Source of the DNA: Candidatus Latescibacterota bacterium
GTDB taxonomy: Bacteria; Latescibacterota; MVCY01
DNA length: 18,992 nt
Reading direction: 5' to 3'
Assembly: GCA_030669445.1 (NCBI GenBank)
Contig: DAOVDP010000004.1
Coordinates: 1-18,992, forward strand
This document shows positions 7,601-13,697 of the stretch, one piece after another. The translations under genes were made by a program, and so were the position numbers. Under the pieces are notes generated by a model. That model saw only the letters and a list, made by a program, of their open reading frames with translations, did not search any database and was not told where the DNA came from. Numbering within the stretch: position 1 is the first letter of the stretch; each line of letters begins with the position of its first letter.

Positions 7601-7969
7601 GCCTTGGGGGTTTTCGGCCCGTTTTTCCCACAACTGAAGGGCTCCGATCAACCTCTGCTTGAACTGGGGGAAGTGGCTCTCAACTGTGAGGGCGAAGTGC
7701 TGCAGTCCCCTTTGTCTGAGAGGTGGGATTACGCCGTAAGCAAGGAAGACCAGGACAGTGCCCCCGGCCACTGTCAGTGTCAGAATGGTTCGGACAGAAG
7801 GAGAAAGCCAGAAAATTGTCTCAGCCAAGGCGAAAAGCAGTCCTAAACCGAGAAAAAAGAGGGCAGCAAGAGAGAGTCCCCGCAGACATTTTACCACTCT
7901 CCAGCGGCGGCGCAGGCTCAAGAGAGCTCTATTTAAATCCCTGTATGCTCGGTCGGCCGAATTTGCCAT
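4634..7969 (-). CDS. DUF4175-family membrane protein with long coiled-coil region
   Basis: A 1111-residue protein. Three hydrophobic segments (about 31-53, 61-82 and 157-178) anchor the N-terminus. A beta-rich, probably extracytoplasmic part follows (about 190-520, including SLFYWVRVYDND near 480). The rest is mostly charged coiled coil, with a Gln-rich stretch at about 929-978. This arrangement matches DUF4175-type proteins, which are widespread and of unproven function. Homologues often sit near MoxR ATPase/BatA-type genes; none is visible here. The ATG has AAAGGA 5 nt upstream. Both sides are intergenic: a palindrome separates it from ogt, and a candidate minus-strand promoter lies about 205 bp upstream. 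The complementary strand carries several open frames over 60 codons, which I take as by-products of the Gln/Leu/Glu-rich coding. Confidence 0.8.
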   Translation of the reverse strand: MANSADRAYRDLNRALLSLRRRWRVVKCLRGLSLAALFFLGLGLLFALAETIFWLSPSVRTILTLTVAGGTVLVFLAYGVIPPLRQRGLQHFALTVESHFPQFKQRLIGALQLWEKRAENPQGYSPEMIEQTVLQAEQIAQNIDFRRVIDKKPLFRSLKVAATAGCLWILLLVAFSPALKQALGRCLSPSVQSVRPLEVTIQVFPGNTALSKGEDLKIKIILAGEIPSEVNLFSRSFSSASEQWSKTTLPTGNPDCDTLYCTFDKLRDSIDYYVRAGRAQSQVFRAEVYELPTVKEIFLRYRFPAYTRLGSKVESTGHISAVVGTEVSVKVLANKPLEKARLVFDHRPPLTMEVEHRLAKTELLLKEDDQYYIELTDPQGRHNRQPIRYRIEALRDKPPAVRIVQPGQDTDLAEDMLLSLQIEAVDDFGFSQMELLFHEASADSLPLNREEIPISSTSEARVQEQYIWDLDHLSLLPGDSLFYWVRVYDNDFLSGPKSAQSRRFAVHFPTIEEIFNRSEGEQTEQIAAMEEIVRQLQTTRERLEELRRKALKHQELTWDEKRELQTAIGNQEQIATELSRISEQIDQISQRLGKRDLITLETLKKLEQLRDLLEQTITPEMKKRLERLHQAMEQLIPQQLQQALKEFSFSQEELQRSIERTISILKQLQIEQQMDAVVKQAEELVRRQKLLKESTLPGTDTERLAGQQEAIERDTEGIEQSLERLKELCPAWRKQIGSQLQFMNEKAVVPRMHQTVSLLQSGKTTEAKQMEEGILNDLDQFSAELKNLQKAILKGCKAAIATKIARALHDLLYLSQRQEEALHRQVESPLESWLAEIGQGQQELREGTSVVTQSLEDVARKSFWINNSITNSLNLAVRKIDETISALEARNPHLLKLRQKETLGALNRTAILLYQSLSALSQAPSATGLSQLLQQLQQLSQQQQQLNQAAQQFEGKQGLSAQQQALLASLAAQQMALQGAVEGLAQRMGTRRDILGRIGQLGQEMEKVARDLQRRQVTPQTIERQRRILSRLLDAQRSLRKADFSRKRESQVGQDRTRAGSIALPLDLGERKNLLRYELQKALKQGYPREYEELLIKYFEAISDELRDPFP

Positions 7970-7984
7970 TTTATTCCTTTGTTC

Positions 7985-8160
7985 TCCGGAAGGCTAACCA
8001 CAGAGACCCCAGCGGAGCGGAGCCGTAACCCAAGAAATCAACCGCGGAATACGCGGATTTCACGGATCCCAAGGCATAAATCTCGTCAGAAAAAGAAAGT
8101 TTCGCGGCTTTGCAGTACAGAGATCTCAGAGAAAGGGGAGGTCACAGAGACAAAATCCTG
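7985..8160. repeat. Intergenic stretch with degenerate dispersed-repeat debris
   Basis: No gene is visible in the 498-bp gap 7970-8467. Its left part holds pieces that look like decayed common dispersed repeats: ACCACAGAGACC near 7998, a small inverted repeat CCGCG/CGCGG at about 8042-8056 followed by GATTTCACGGAT, CGCGGCTTTGCAG near 8103, and GGTCACAGAGACA near 8140. They recall the 'CACAGAGACACAGAG' and 'CGCGGATTTCACGGAT' families that I know from intergenic regions of other bacteria. Assignment is by eye only. Confidence 0.4.
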
Positions 8161-8174
8161 TTTTTCTAGTTTAG

Positions 8175-8203
8175 AATATAAAGTGATAGTGCTGGAAAAT
8201 CAA
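8175..8203 (-). promoter_or_regulatory. Candidate sigma-70-type promoter for the DUF4175 gene
   Basis: On the minus strand, TTGATT (complement of 8198-8203) is followed after 17 bases by TATATT (complement of 8175-8180). It matches 4/6 and 5/6 consensus bases and points to the gene starting at 7969. The leader would be about 200 nt. Confidence 0.35.
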
Positions 8204-8295
8204 CAGAAAAGTGAACAAGAGCTCCTTTGGCCCTCAGTTTCGAGACGGCGATGATTTTCTGGGAGGAAAAATTTCTCCAGTACAATGGAAATATC

Positions 8296-8324
8296 TTGAC
8301 AAAGCGAAAAAAATTATGTAATAT
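8296..8324 (+). promoter_or_regulatory. Strong sigma-70-type promoter upstream of tRNA-Val
   Basis: TTGACA (8296-8301), a 17-base spacer, then TAATAT (8319-8324). The -35 is a perfect match and the spacing is optimal. Transcription would start near 8331 and run through an unassigned leader into the tRNA gene. The A-rich spacer fits a stable-RNA promoter. Confidence 0.8.
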
Positions 8325-8330
8325 GTAAGT

Positions 8331-8467
8331 TATTCCTCCCGGATGGCAACACAGTTTCCAAAAAGACATCTTCCGGTTAAGACCTTCACCGACCGGGGCA
8401 AGGAGAACTTCGGGGACACTACCTGAAAGGCTATAGGACCTTAGACTTCAAGAAACCTATTCCTATG
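8331..8467 (+). other. Transcribed leader of unknown role ahead of tRNA-Val
   Basis: About 137 nt separate the predicted start site from the tRNA 5' end. There is no open frame of note. Local pairing is possible: CCGGT with ACCGG around 8373-8396, AAGG with CCTT around 8427-8442, and ATAGG with CCTAT at about 8433-8460. I looked for the conserved SRP RNA loop and for 6S-like and T-box features and found none that convinced me. It could be only a trimmed tRNA leader or a separate small RNA. Confidence 0.35.
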
Positions 8468-8541
8468 GGGCGATTAGCTCAGTCGGTTAGAGCGCCACGC
8501 TCACATCGTGGAGGTCACTGGTTCGAGTCCAGTATCGCCCA
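8468..8541 (+). tRNA. tRNA-Val (anticodon CAC)
   Basis: A complete cloverleaf of 74 nt: acceptor GGGCGAT/ATCGCCC, D-arm GCTC-AGTCGGTTA-GAGC, anticodon stem CCACG/CGTGG with loop CTCACAT (anticodon CAC, reading GUG), variable loop AGGTC, T-arm ACTGG-TTCGAGT-CCAGT and discriminator A8541. The 3' CCA is not encoded, so a CCA-adding enzyme is needed. Confidence 0.97.
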
Positions 8542-8702
8542 CTCTGTGGGGAATAAACACACGGTTTTCTTCAAGGAGGGCCATAACAAGTTGCTTCCTT
8601 TATATATCAACCCTGTGAAAATTAGGAAGATAATCTTGTTTACAGAAAGACAGGAAACAAAGATTCTTGCCCTGACTGATTTAAACAAGGATGGAACATT
8701 CA

Positions 8703-8730
8703 AAGAGTGCACTTCAAGTGCACTTTTTTA
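8703..8730 (+). terminator. Intrinsic terminator between tRNA-Val and the zinc-ribbon gene
   Basis: Two copies of the self-complementary 8-mer AGTGCACT (8706-8713 and 8717-8724) form an 8-bp stem with a 3-base loop, followed by a T run to 8729. It should end the tRNA transcript. As it lies only 37 bp before the next start codon, it may instead act as an attenuator on read-through into the zinc-ribbon operon. Confidence 0.85.
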
Positions 8731-8766
8731 TTAGGGAACTAATCCAGGCAAGGAGGAGTATAAATA

Positions 8767-9480
8767 ATGAAAGAGCAGTTGGCCGTACTTTCGAAACTAC
8801 AGAAGATTGACATTCAGATCGACAGGCTGGAGAAAACCAAAAGTGAATATCCTGCTGCTATCTCTGCAGCCCAGCAGCAGCTTGAACAGAGCAGAAGAGA
8901 CCTGCAAGCCCAAAAGGAGGAGAAAGAGGAGGCAGAAAAGAGAAGACGTCATCTGGAAAGAGACCTGGAGGTGGCTACTGAGCATCTGGAAGCCTCCCAG
9001 CAGAGATTTGCCGAGGTCAAGACAAACAAGGAATACGAAGCACTGCAACGAGAAATCGATACTTGGAAACAGGTGGTAAGCGAAACTGAAACACAGATTC
9101 TTAAAACTATGGCCGAGACCGAACAGTTGACCGAAAAGATACTCACCGGCGAACAGAGACTGAAGGAAGAAGAAGAACTGAAACAAAAGCAGATATCAGA
9201 ATTTCGGGCCAAACTGGAACCGACAGAGGCAGAGATCAACAATTATAAGCAAGAGAGAGAACAACTTACCAGTAGGGTTGACAGAAATTTGCTTTCCAAC
9301 TACGAGAGAATTCGCAAAGGCAAAAGGGGATTTGCGGTAGTACCTGTTAATAGGAAGGCTTGTGGGGGATGTTTTAAACAGCTCCCGCCTCAAAAAGTGG
9401 TGGAAATCAAGAAAGGCAACAGACTGATCACTTGCGACAGTTGTGGAAGGATACTTGTTTGGGATGAAACTGCGGAGTGA
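8767..9480 (+). CDS. C4 zinc-ribbon coiled-coil protein (zf-RING_7/DUF164 family)
   Basis: A 237-residue protein. Residues about 5-175 form a long, highly charged coiled-coil hairpin. The last 45 residues hold a C4 zinc ribbon with two Cys pairs, CGGC (198-201) and CDSC (223-226). The conserved linker includes YERIRKGKRG and the stretch from VVPV to the first Cys pair. This is the family once called DUF164, often described as a putative nucleic-acid-binding zinc ribbon. Proof of function is lacking. The ATG is preceded by AAGGAGGAG. The gene overlaps the RNase HI gene by 17 bp, and as far as I recall this pairing next to rnpB recurs in other bacteria, which supports a role in RNA or nucleic-acid metabolism. 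Confidence 0.9.
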   Translation: MKEQLAVLSKLQKIDIQIDRLEKTKSEYPAAISAAQQQLEQSRRDLQAQKEEKEEAEKRRRHLERDLEVATEHLEASQQRFAEVKTNKEYEALQREIDTWKQVVSETETQILKTMAETEQLTEKILTGEQRLKEEEELKQKQISEFRAKLEPTEAEINNYKQEREQLTSRVDRNLLSNYERIRKGKRGFAVVPVNRKACGGCFKQLPPQKVVEIKKGNRLITCDSCGRILVWDETAE

Positions 9481-9985
9481 CTCTTTTTTAACAGCATACA
9501 TAGATGGAGCTTCCCGAGGAAATCCAGGTCCGGGAGCAATAGGGGTGATAATTGAAAAAGAGCGCAGACCTCTGTTGGAGTTGAGTCAGTATATAGGACA
9601 TACTACCAATAATGTGGCCGAATACACCGCTTTAATAACCGCCATAGAGGAAACCTTAAGATTGGGTGGCGAACATCTTCACGTCTTCTCCGACAGTCAA
9701 CTGGTAGTAAGACAGATGGACGGCAGTTATAAGGTGAAGAGCCCTAATATTGTGCCTCTGTTTCAGCGTGCCAGTACCCTTTGTCAGAGATTGAAAAGTT
9801 TTCACATCGAACACATCGAAAGAGCCGTTAACAGCCGGGCAGATGATCTGGCTGACCGAATTGTTAGACACTACCAATCTGGGAAATCCAACCTAAGGAG
9901 GAGCCAAAGTAGGCCGGGTGGTCGCTCTGCTGGTTCAACCAGTGGGGAGGAAAGTCCGGGCTCCGCAGGGCAGGGTGGTCGGTAA
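9464..9985 (+). CDS. rnhA: RNase HI-family ribonuclease, 3' end overlapping rnpB
   Basis: Hydrolyses the RNA strand of RNA-DNA hybrids. With the ATG at 9464 the catalytic carboxylates are D14 (YIDGASRGNPG), E53 (NNVAEY), D77 (FSDSQL) and an Asp in NSRADDLAD (127/128). The domain is complete by about residue 140 (RIVRHYQSG). A GTG at 9443 in the same frame is less likely: it adds seven residues from inside the zinc-ribbon gene, while ATG 9464 has GGAAGGA upstream and a short overlap typical of coupling. The frame has no stop until 9985, so residues 147-173 (Gly/Ser/Arg-rich) are encoded by the 5' part of the RNase P RNA gene and are not expected in this family. Confidence 0.9.
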   Translation: MKLRSDSFLTAYIDGASRGNPGPGAIGVIIEKERRPLLELSQYIGHTTNNVAEYTALITAIEETLRLGGEHLHVFSDSQLVVRQMDGSYKVKSPNIVPLFQRASTLCQRLKSFHIEHIERAVNSRADDLADRIVRHYQSGKSNLRRSQSRPGGRSAGSTSGEESPGSAGQGGR

Positions 9986-10471
9986 CACCGACGGGCAGTG
10001 ATGCCACGGAAAGTGCCACAGAAAATATACCGCCCCGCACCTTTCAGACTTCAGAAAAAGGAGAAAGCTATTCTCTTAATGTTGATTCTCTCGTAAGAAG
10101 TCTAAAATCTGACGCGGAGACGCAAAGGCGCAGAGAAACATAATTATCTGATAATTAAAAGTATCTTCTTTCTTTGCGTCTTTGCGACTTCGCGTTGAAA
10201 ATCAATGGTGGAGACTTTTTACGAGGCAATCAATGTTGATTCCTTAGTAAAAAGGTGCGGGGTAAGGGTGAAAAGGCGAGGTAAGAGCTCACCGTTTCGG
10301 TGGTAACATCGGAAGCATGGCAAACCCCACCCGGAGCAAGGCCAAATAGGAGAGGAGAGGTGGCCCGCCTCGTTTTTCACTCTCGGGTAGGCCGCTTGAT
10401 CCCTATGGCAACATAGAGACCAGATAAATGGCCACTCTCGACAGAACTCGGCTTACAGGCCTGCTTTGGCT
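9902..10471 (+). ncRNA. rnpB: RNase P RNA, bacterial type A, with large P12 insertion
   Basis: The catalytic RNA of tRNA 5' maturation. Conserved blocks are present and in order: GAGGAAAGTCCGGGCTCC at about 9947-9964, the GGTAAGGGTGAAA block near 10261, ACCCGGAGCAAGGCCAAATA from 10329, CGGGTAGGCCGCTTGA near 10384 and ACAGAACTCGGCTTAC near 10441. Helix P1 pairs 9902-9915 with 10458-10471 over 14 positions with one G-U, which sets both ends. The RNA is about 570 nt rather than the usual 380-400, because P12 (10033-10044 paired with 10251-10262) is interrupted by about 206 nt containing a dispersed palindrome. I see no clear promoter of its own and no T-run terminator after it, so it may be cut from a longer operon transcript. 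Confidence 0.95.
10112..10195. repeat. 84-bp dispersed palindromic element inside rnpB
   Basis: Imperfect inverted repeat: 27-nt arms at 10112-10138 (begins ACGCGGAGACGCAAAGG) and 10169-10195 match at 23 positions, with three of the four mismatches giving G-U pairs in RNA. The centre holds a second perfect hairpin, TAATTAT-CTG-ATAATTA at 10141-10157. The arm motif resembles 'GACGCAAAGGCGCAGAG' repeats that I know as widespread intergenic elements. The element lies within the P12 helix of RNase P RNA. Confidence 0.8.
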
Positions 10472-10572
10472 TCCCAACTGCCAAACACTCGGAGAAATGC
10501 CCGCTTTTCGGACTGAACCAATAAGGCAGTTCGCAAACAACACAATATCTTCCAAATACGAGGAGGGAGAAG

Positions 10573-10917
10573 ATGAAACCTTTATGGAACAAAATTAAGA
10601 AGGGATTCCAGACTGGCGTCTCCGTTACTGTGGAGAAAACAGAGGAGTTGAGCAGGATCGGTAAGCTTAAACTCGACATCGCTGCCATCAGGCGAGAACT
10701 GACTCGCACTTTCACTCAACTGGGGGAAACCATCTATCAGAGGGCGGCCGAAGAGAAGAAGCCAGAGCTTTGGGGCGATGAGGAGGCTAAGACTCTGATA
10801 GAGAAAATAGACTCCCTAAAACTGAGCATAAGAGAAAAAGAGAACGAACTGGAGAAAATACGAGAGGAGAAAGAAAGACAGAAGACAGAAAGCGAGACCG
10901 CAGAATCTTCCACCTGA
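10573..10917 (+). CDS. Small coiled-coil protein of unknown function
   Basis: A 114-residue protein, highly charged and predicted helical throughout, with no signal peptide or membrane segment. The N-terminus is basic (MKPLWNKIKKGF). A helical stretch KLKLDIAAIRRELTRTFTQL at about 31-51 is followed by an acidic WGDEEAKTLIEKI segment and a Lys/Glu coiled coil ending in a Ser/Thr/Glu tail. I do not recognise a named family. Its ATG has a good SD (GAGGAGGG, 10560-10567). It sits about 100 bp after rnpB and 115 bp before the HtrA gene, so a transcript shared with either is possible. Confidence 0.75.
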   Translation: MKPLWNKIKKGFQTGVSVTVEKTEELSRIGKLKLDIAAIRRELTRTFTQLGETIYQRAAEEKKPELWGDEEAKTLIEKIDSLKLSIREKENELEKIREEKERQKTESETAESST

Positions 10918-11032
10918 GAAAGAATCCTGGAACTTAAATCTGCTCTGGGCGTTTAATAGAACAAACAGAGAAAACCAAATGCTGAACTATAAGTAACTCC
11001 AAAATGTACTGGGAATAAAGGAGAAAAGCGAG

Positions 11033-12553
11033 ATGAAACAGAAGGTGTCGGAGATTAAGAACTATGCGATCGTCGCCTCTATTGCGGTTTTGTTCACTTT
11101 CGTAGGGATAATCATCGCTTCCGGATTAGGGAGAACGCCTGTAGTCCACACTGAACCTTCTGCAGAGGAAGGGATGCTACAGGAGACTGCGGTCGCCACC
11201 AGCCAAAGTCCCTTCGGGTTGGCCATCCGAGAAGTGGGACCTGCTGTGGTCTCAATCACTGCTCAAAAGGTGGTAAGGGTGAGAGTCCCCGATTTCCCCT
11301 TTGAGTTCAAAGGCCCGTGGGAGAACTTCTTCCAGCCCTTCCGTGATCCGGAATTAAAGAAGGAGAGAAAACAACACCAGAAAACTCTCGGCTCGGGATT
11401 TATTGTGGACAAAGAGGGACATATATTGACCAATAATCATGTGATCGCTGGAGCCGAAGGGATTTCGGTTAAGTTGTCTGACAAAAGGGAACTCAAGGCA
11501 GAAGTCATCGGAACAGACCCGGAAACGGATGTGGCGCTGATTAAACTGAGAATAGACGAAGAGATTCCTGACCACGAGATAGCGAAATTAGGTAATTCCG
11601 ATAAGATCGAGGTTGGCGACTGGGTGGTGGCGCTGGGGAATCCCCTGGGACTTGAAAAAACGGCCACACACGGAATAGTGAGTGCGAAAGGGCGATCTGG
11701 TCTCTCGTTTCAGGGCGGAACACCCAGTTACCAGGATTTCATCCAAACTGATGCTGCTATCAACTATGGCAACAGTGGCGGCCCCTTGGTGAATATAAAG
11801 GGAGAAGTGATCGGCATCAACACCGCTATCACCGGGAATATGCAGGGGCAAAATTTCGGTTTTGCCATACCCATCAATATGGTCCACAGGGTGATGAAAC
11901 AGCTTATGGTCAAAGGTAAAGTGGTGCGGGGCTACTTGGGTATGACGCCAAATGAGATAACCTCTGATCTGGCAGAGGCAATAGGCCTCTCTGCCACTGA
12001 AGGGGTTCTGGTAGCCACAGTCGAACCTAACACGCCGGCAGAGAAGGGGGGGCTGAAGATAGGAGATGTCATTATCCGGTTTGCTGGGGAGAAGATAACG
12101 ACTGTTAAGCAGTTCCGGATGCTGGTCGCCAACCATGCACCGGGGGAGAAGGTGAAGATGACGGTTATCCGCAACGGCAAAAAGAGGGAGCTCAGCTTTA
12201 CCCTGAGCGATCGGGCGCAATATCTGAAGTTGGCGACTGGTGAGTCGGAAGGTGAAGAAACCCAGGCCTGGATGGGAATGGAAGTGACCAGTGTCAAAAG
12301 CGATGTTGCCCGCTCAATGGGAATAAAAGAGAAAACCGGGGCGTTGGTCATCGGGGTAGAAGACCGCAGCCCCGCCGAAGAGAAAGGAATAAGGCCGGGG
12401 GATGTTATCCTTCAGGTAGGTCACTATCAGATTGAGGATTTAGAAGATTATCAACAAGCTATCCAGCAGCTGAAAGACAGTGAAAAACCTATCCTGTTCT
12501 TGATAAAACGAGGCACATGGACCCGCTTCGTTGCACTCGAGGAAGAGCAATAA
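11033..12553 (+). CDS. degP: HtrA/DegP-family (Do) serine protease with two PDZ domains
   Basis: Envelope quality-control protease. An N-terminal hydrophobic segment (about 11-32) serves as a signal or membrane anchor. The trypsin-like domain (about 60-290) has the catalytic triad H136 (LTNNHV), D166 (ETDVALIK) and S248 (GNSGGPLV). An LA-type loop with aromatic residues (FPFEFKGPWENFFQPF, about 88-103) is present. Two PDZ domains follow: PDZ1 at about 299-395 (RGYLGM...PAEKGGLKIGDVI) and PDZ2 at about 412-500 (AWMGMEV...PAEEKGIRPGDVI). Its 506 residues suit a DegP/DegQ/MucD-like Do protease; the exact orthologue cannot be fixed from sequence alone. AAAGGAG precedes the ATG. No promoter is obvious in the 115-bp gap upstream, and the sigma gene follows after 97 bp. 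Confidence 0.93.
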   Translation: MKQKVSEIKNYAIVASIAVLFTFVGIIIASGLGRTPVVHTEPSAEEGMLQETAVATSQSPFGLAIREVGPAVVSITAQKVVRVRVPDFPFEFKGPWENFFQPFRDPELKKERKQHQKTLGSGFIVDKEGHILTNNHVIAGAEGISVKLSDKRELKAEVIGTDPETDVALIKLRIDEEIPDHEIAKLGNSDKIEVGDWVVALGNPLGLEKTATHGIVSAKGRSGLSFQGGTPSYQDFIQTDAAINYGNSGGPLVNIKGEVIGINTAITGNMQGQNFGFAIPINMVHRVMKQLMVKGKVVRGYLGMTPNEITSDLAEAIGLSATEGVLVATVEPNTPAEKGGLKIGDVIIRFAGEKITTVKQFRMLVANHAPGEKVKMTVIRNGKKRELSFTLSDRAQYLKLATGESEGEETQAWMGMEVTSVKSDVARSMGIKEKTGALVIGVEDRSPAEEKGIRPGDVILQVGHYQIEDLEDYQQAIQQLKDSEKPILFLIKRGTWTRFVALEEEQ

Positions 12554-12650
12554 ACAGCGATGAGATAGATAATTATGAAATCTGTTTGTGTCTGTCTAAA
12601 CCAATGCTGTCTTTAATCTGTTTAGATCAATAAAGGGGAGTGAGATAAGG

Positions 12651-13508
12651 GTGTCTAAGCTGATAAAGAAACCGTATGTAACTGAAGATCGCTCTCTGGA
12701 GCAGTATTTGCAGGAAATCGGGAAAATCGACCTATTAAAACCGAAAGAGGAAATACAACTGGCTAAAAGAGTCAGAGCTGGAGATGAGGAGGCTTTGAAG
12801 CAATTAGCCCAGGCAAACCTGCGCTTTGTGGTTAGCGTGGCTAAGCAGTATCAAAATCAGGGCTTACCTTTAAGCGATCTTATCAATGAAGGTAATGTGG
12901 GGCTGATCAAGGCCGCAAAGAGGTTTGATGAAACCAGAGGTTACAAATTCATCTCTTATGCTGTCTGGTGGATCAGGCAGGCTATACTGCAAGCCCTGGC
13001 CGAGCAGTCCAGAATAGTCCGGCTGCCACTAAACCGAGTGGGGGCCCTGCACAAGATCGGAAAGGCCTCCTCAGAATTGGAACAGGAGTTTGGCAGAGAG
13101 CCAAGTGCCGATGAAATCGCTGAAGAGCTGGATATGACTGAGCACGAGGTTATGGACACACTCAAGATCTCCAGCCGCCACCTCTCTCTGGACGCTCCCT
13201 TCAGTGAAGGGGAAGATAACAGTCTCCTGGATGTTCTCTCAGATGGGATTCAGCCATTGCCCGATGAAAATCTGATGACCAACGCTCTCAGGGATGATAT
13301 CAAAAGGGCACTTGGCACTTTGAGCAAACGGGAAGCCAAGGTCATAAGCCTCTATTTCGGCCTGGATGGAAAACAGGCGCTTACCTTAGAGGAGATAGGA
13401 GTGAGATTTAAACTAACCAGGGAGAGAGTCCGTCAAATTAAGGAAAAGGCTATACGACGCCTAAGACATGCCTCCCGAAGTCGCCTCCTTAGAACTTATC
13501 TCCATTAA
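12651..13508 (+). CDS. rpoD: Primary-type RNA polymerase sigma factor (SigA/RpoD, no region 1.1)
   Basis: A 285-residue sigma-70 factor that directs core RNA polymerase to promoters. Region 1.2 is at about 14-50 ([12 protein letters not shown]). Region 2 is at about 55-125, with the -10-binding segment [21 protein letters not shown]. Region 3 is at about 126-205, and region 4 ends in the -35-binding helix-turn-helix [20 protein letters not shown] (245-264). Region 1.1 and the long non-conserved insert of proteobacterial RpoD are absent, as in the short primary sigma of Bacteroidetes/Chlorobi. It starts with GTG, with AAGGGGAG upstream. The TTGACA promoters seen at 8296 and 13624 agree with a housekeeping sigma of this kind. 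A second sigma gene elsewhere could be the true primary factor. Confidence 0.9.
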   Translation: MSKLIKKPYVTEDRSLEQYLQEIGKIDLLKPKEEIQLAKRVRAGDEEALKQLAQANLRFVVSVAKQYQNQGLPLSDLINEGNVGLIKAAKRFDETRGYKFISYAVWWIRQAILQALAEQSRIVRLPLNRVGALHKIGKASSELEQEFGREPSADEIAEELDMTEHEVMDTLKISSRHLSLDAPFSEGEDNSLLDVLSDGIQPLPDENLMTNALRDDIKRALGTLSKREAKVISLYFGLDGKQALTLEEIGVRFKLTRERVRQIKEKAIRRLRHASRSRLLRTYLH

Positions 13509-13525
13509 ATCCTCGCTATCTTTTG

Positions 13526-13560
13526 AAACCGTGATGATCGGCCTCATCACGGTTTTTTTT
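13526..13560 (+). terminator. Intrinsic terminator after the sigma factor gene
   Basis: A 12-bp perfect stem (AAACCGTGATGA at 13526-13537 with its complement at 13544-13555), a 6-base loop and a T run continuing to 13560. It lies 17 bp after the sigma stop codon. Confidence 0.93.
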
Positions 13561-13623
13561 GCTGCCATTTTGGTATCGGCCAAATTAGAAAATCTAATAT
13601 TCAATAAAACTGAAAAAAAAACC

Positions 13624-13652
13624 TTGACAATATTTCTCAGAAACTGTATTTT
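13624..13652 (+). promoter_or_regulatory. Sigma-70-type promoter for the eda-ssb-pfkA run
   Basis: TTGACA at 13624-13629, a 17-base spacer and TATTTT at 13647-13652. The -35 is perfect and the -10 matches 4 of 6. It follows an A-rich tract and stands 46 bp before the aldolase start, just after the terminator of the sigma gene. Confidence 0.7.
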
Positions 13653-13697
13653 ATTAGAAGTTGAATTCTCAACATCTTTACTTAATAGGAGGGTAGT

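Noticed and set aside
7212..7601. Open frames of 60-130 codons on the plus strand opposite the DUF4175 gene
   Set aside because: They lie antisense to a clear 1111-residue protein, have no recognisable motifs or good SD, and are explained by its biased Gln/Leu/Glu codon content.
8331..8467. SRP RNA, 6S RNA or T-box identity for the tRNA-Val leader
   Set aside because: The conserved SRP loop, the 6S central bubble with closing stems and the T-box sequence were not found.
9443..9463. GTG at 9443 as the RNase HI start
   Set aside because: It adds seven residues from within the zinc-ribbon gene that are not part of the family; ATG 9464 has an SD and a normal short overlap.
9924..10000. Short open frame starting at a GTG after AAGGAGGAG inside the 5' part of rnpB
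   Set aside because: About 27 codons over conserved RNase P RNA blocks; the SD-like purines form the RNA's 5' flank and P1, so coincidence is likely.
11588..12220. 210-codon open frame antisense to the HtrA protease gene
   Set aside because: The plus strand encodes a complete protease with triad and PDZ domains; the antisense translation shows no domain or SD.
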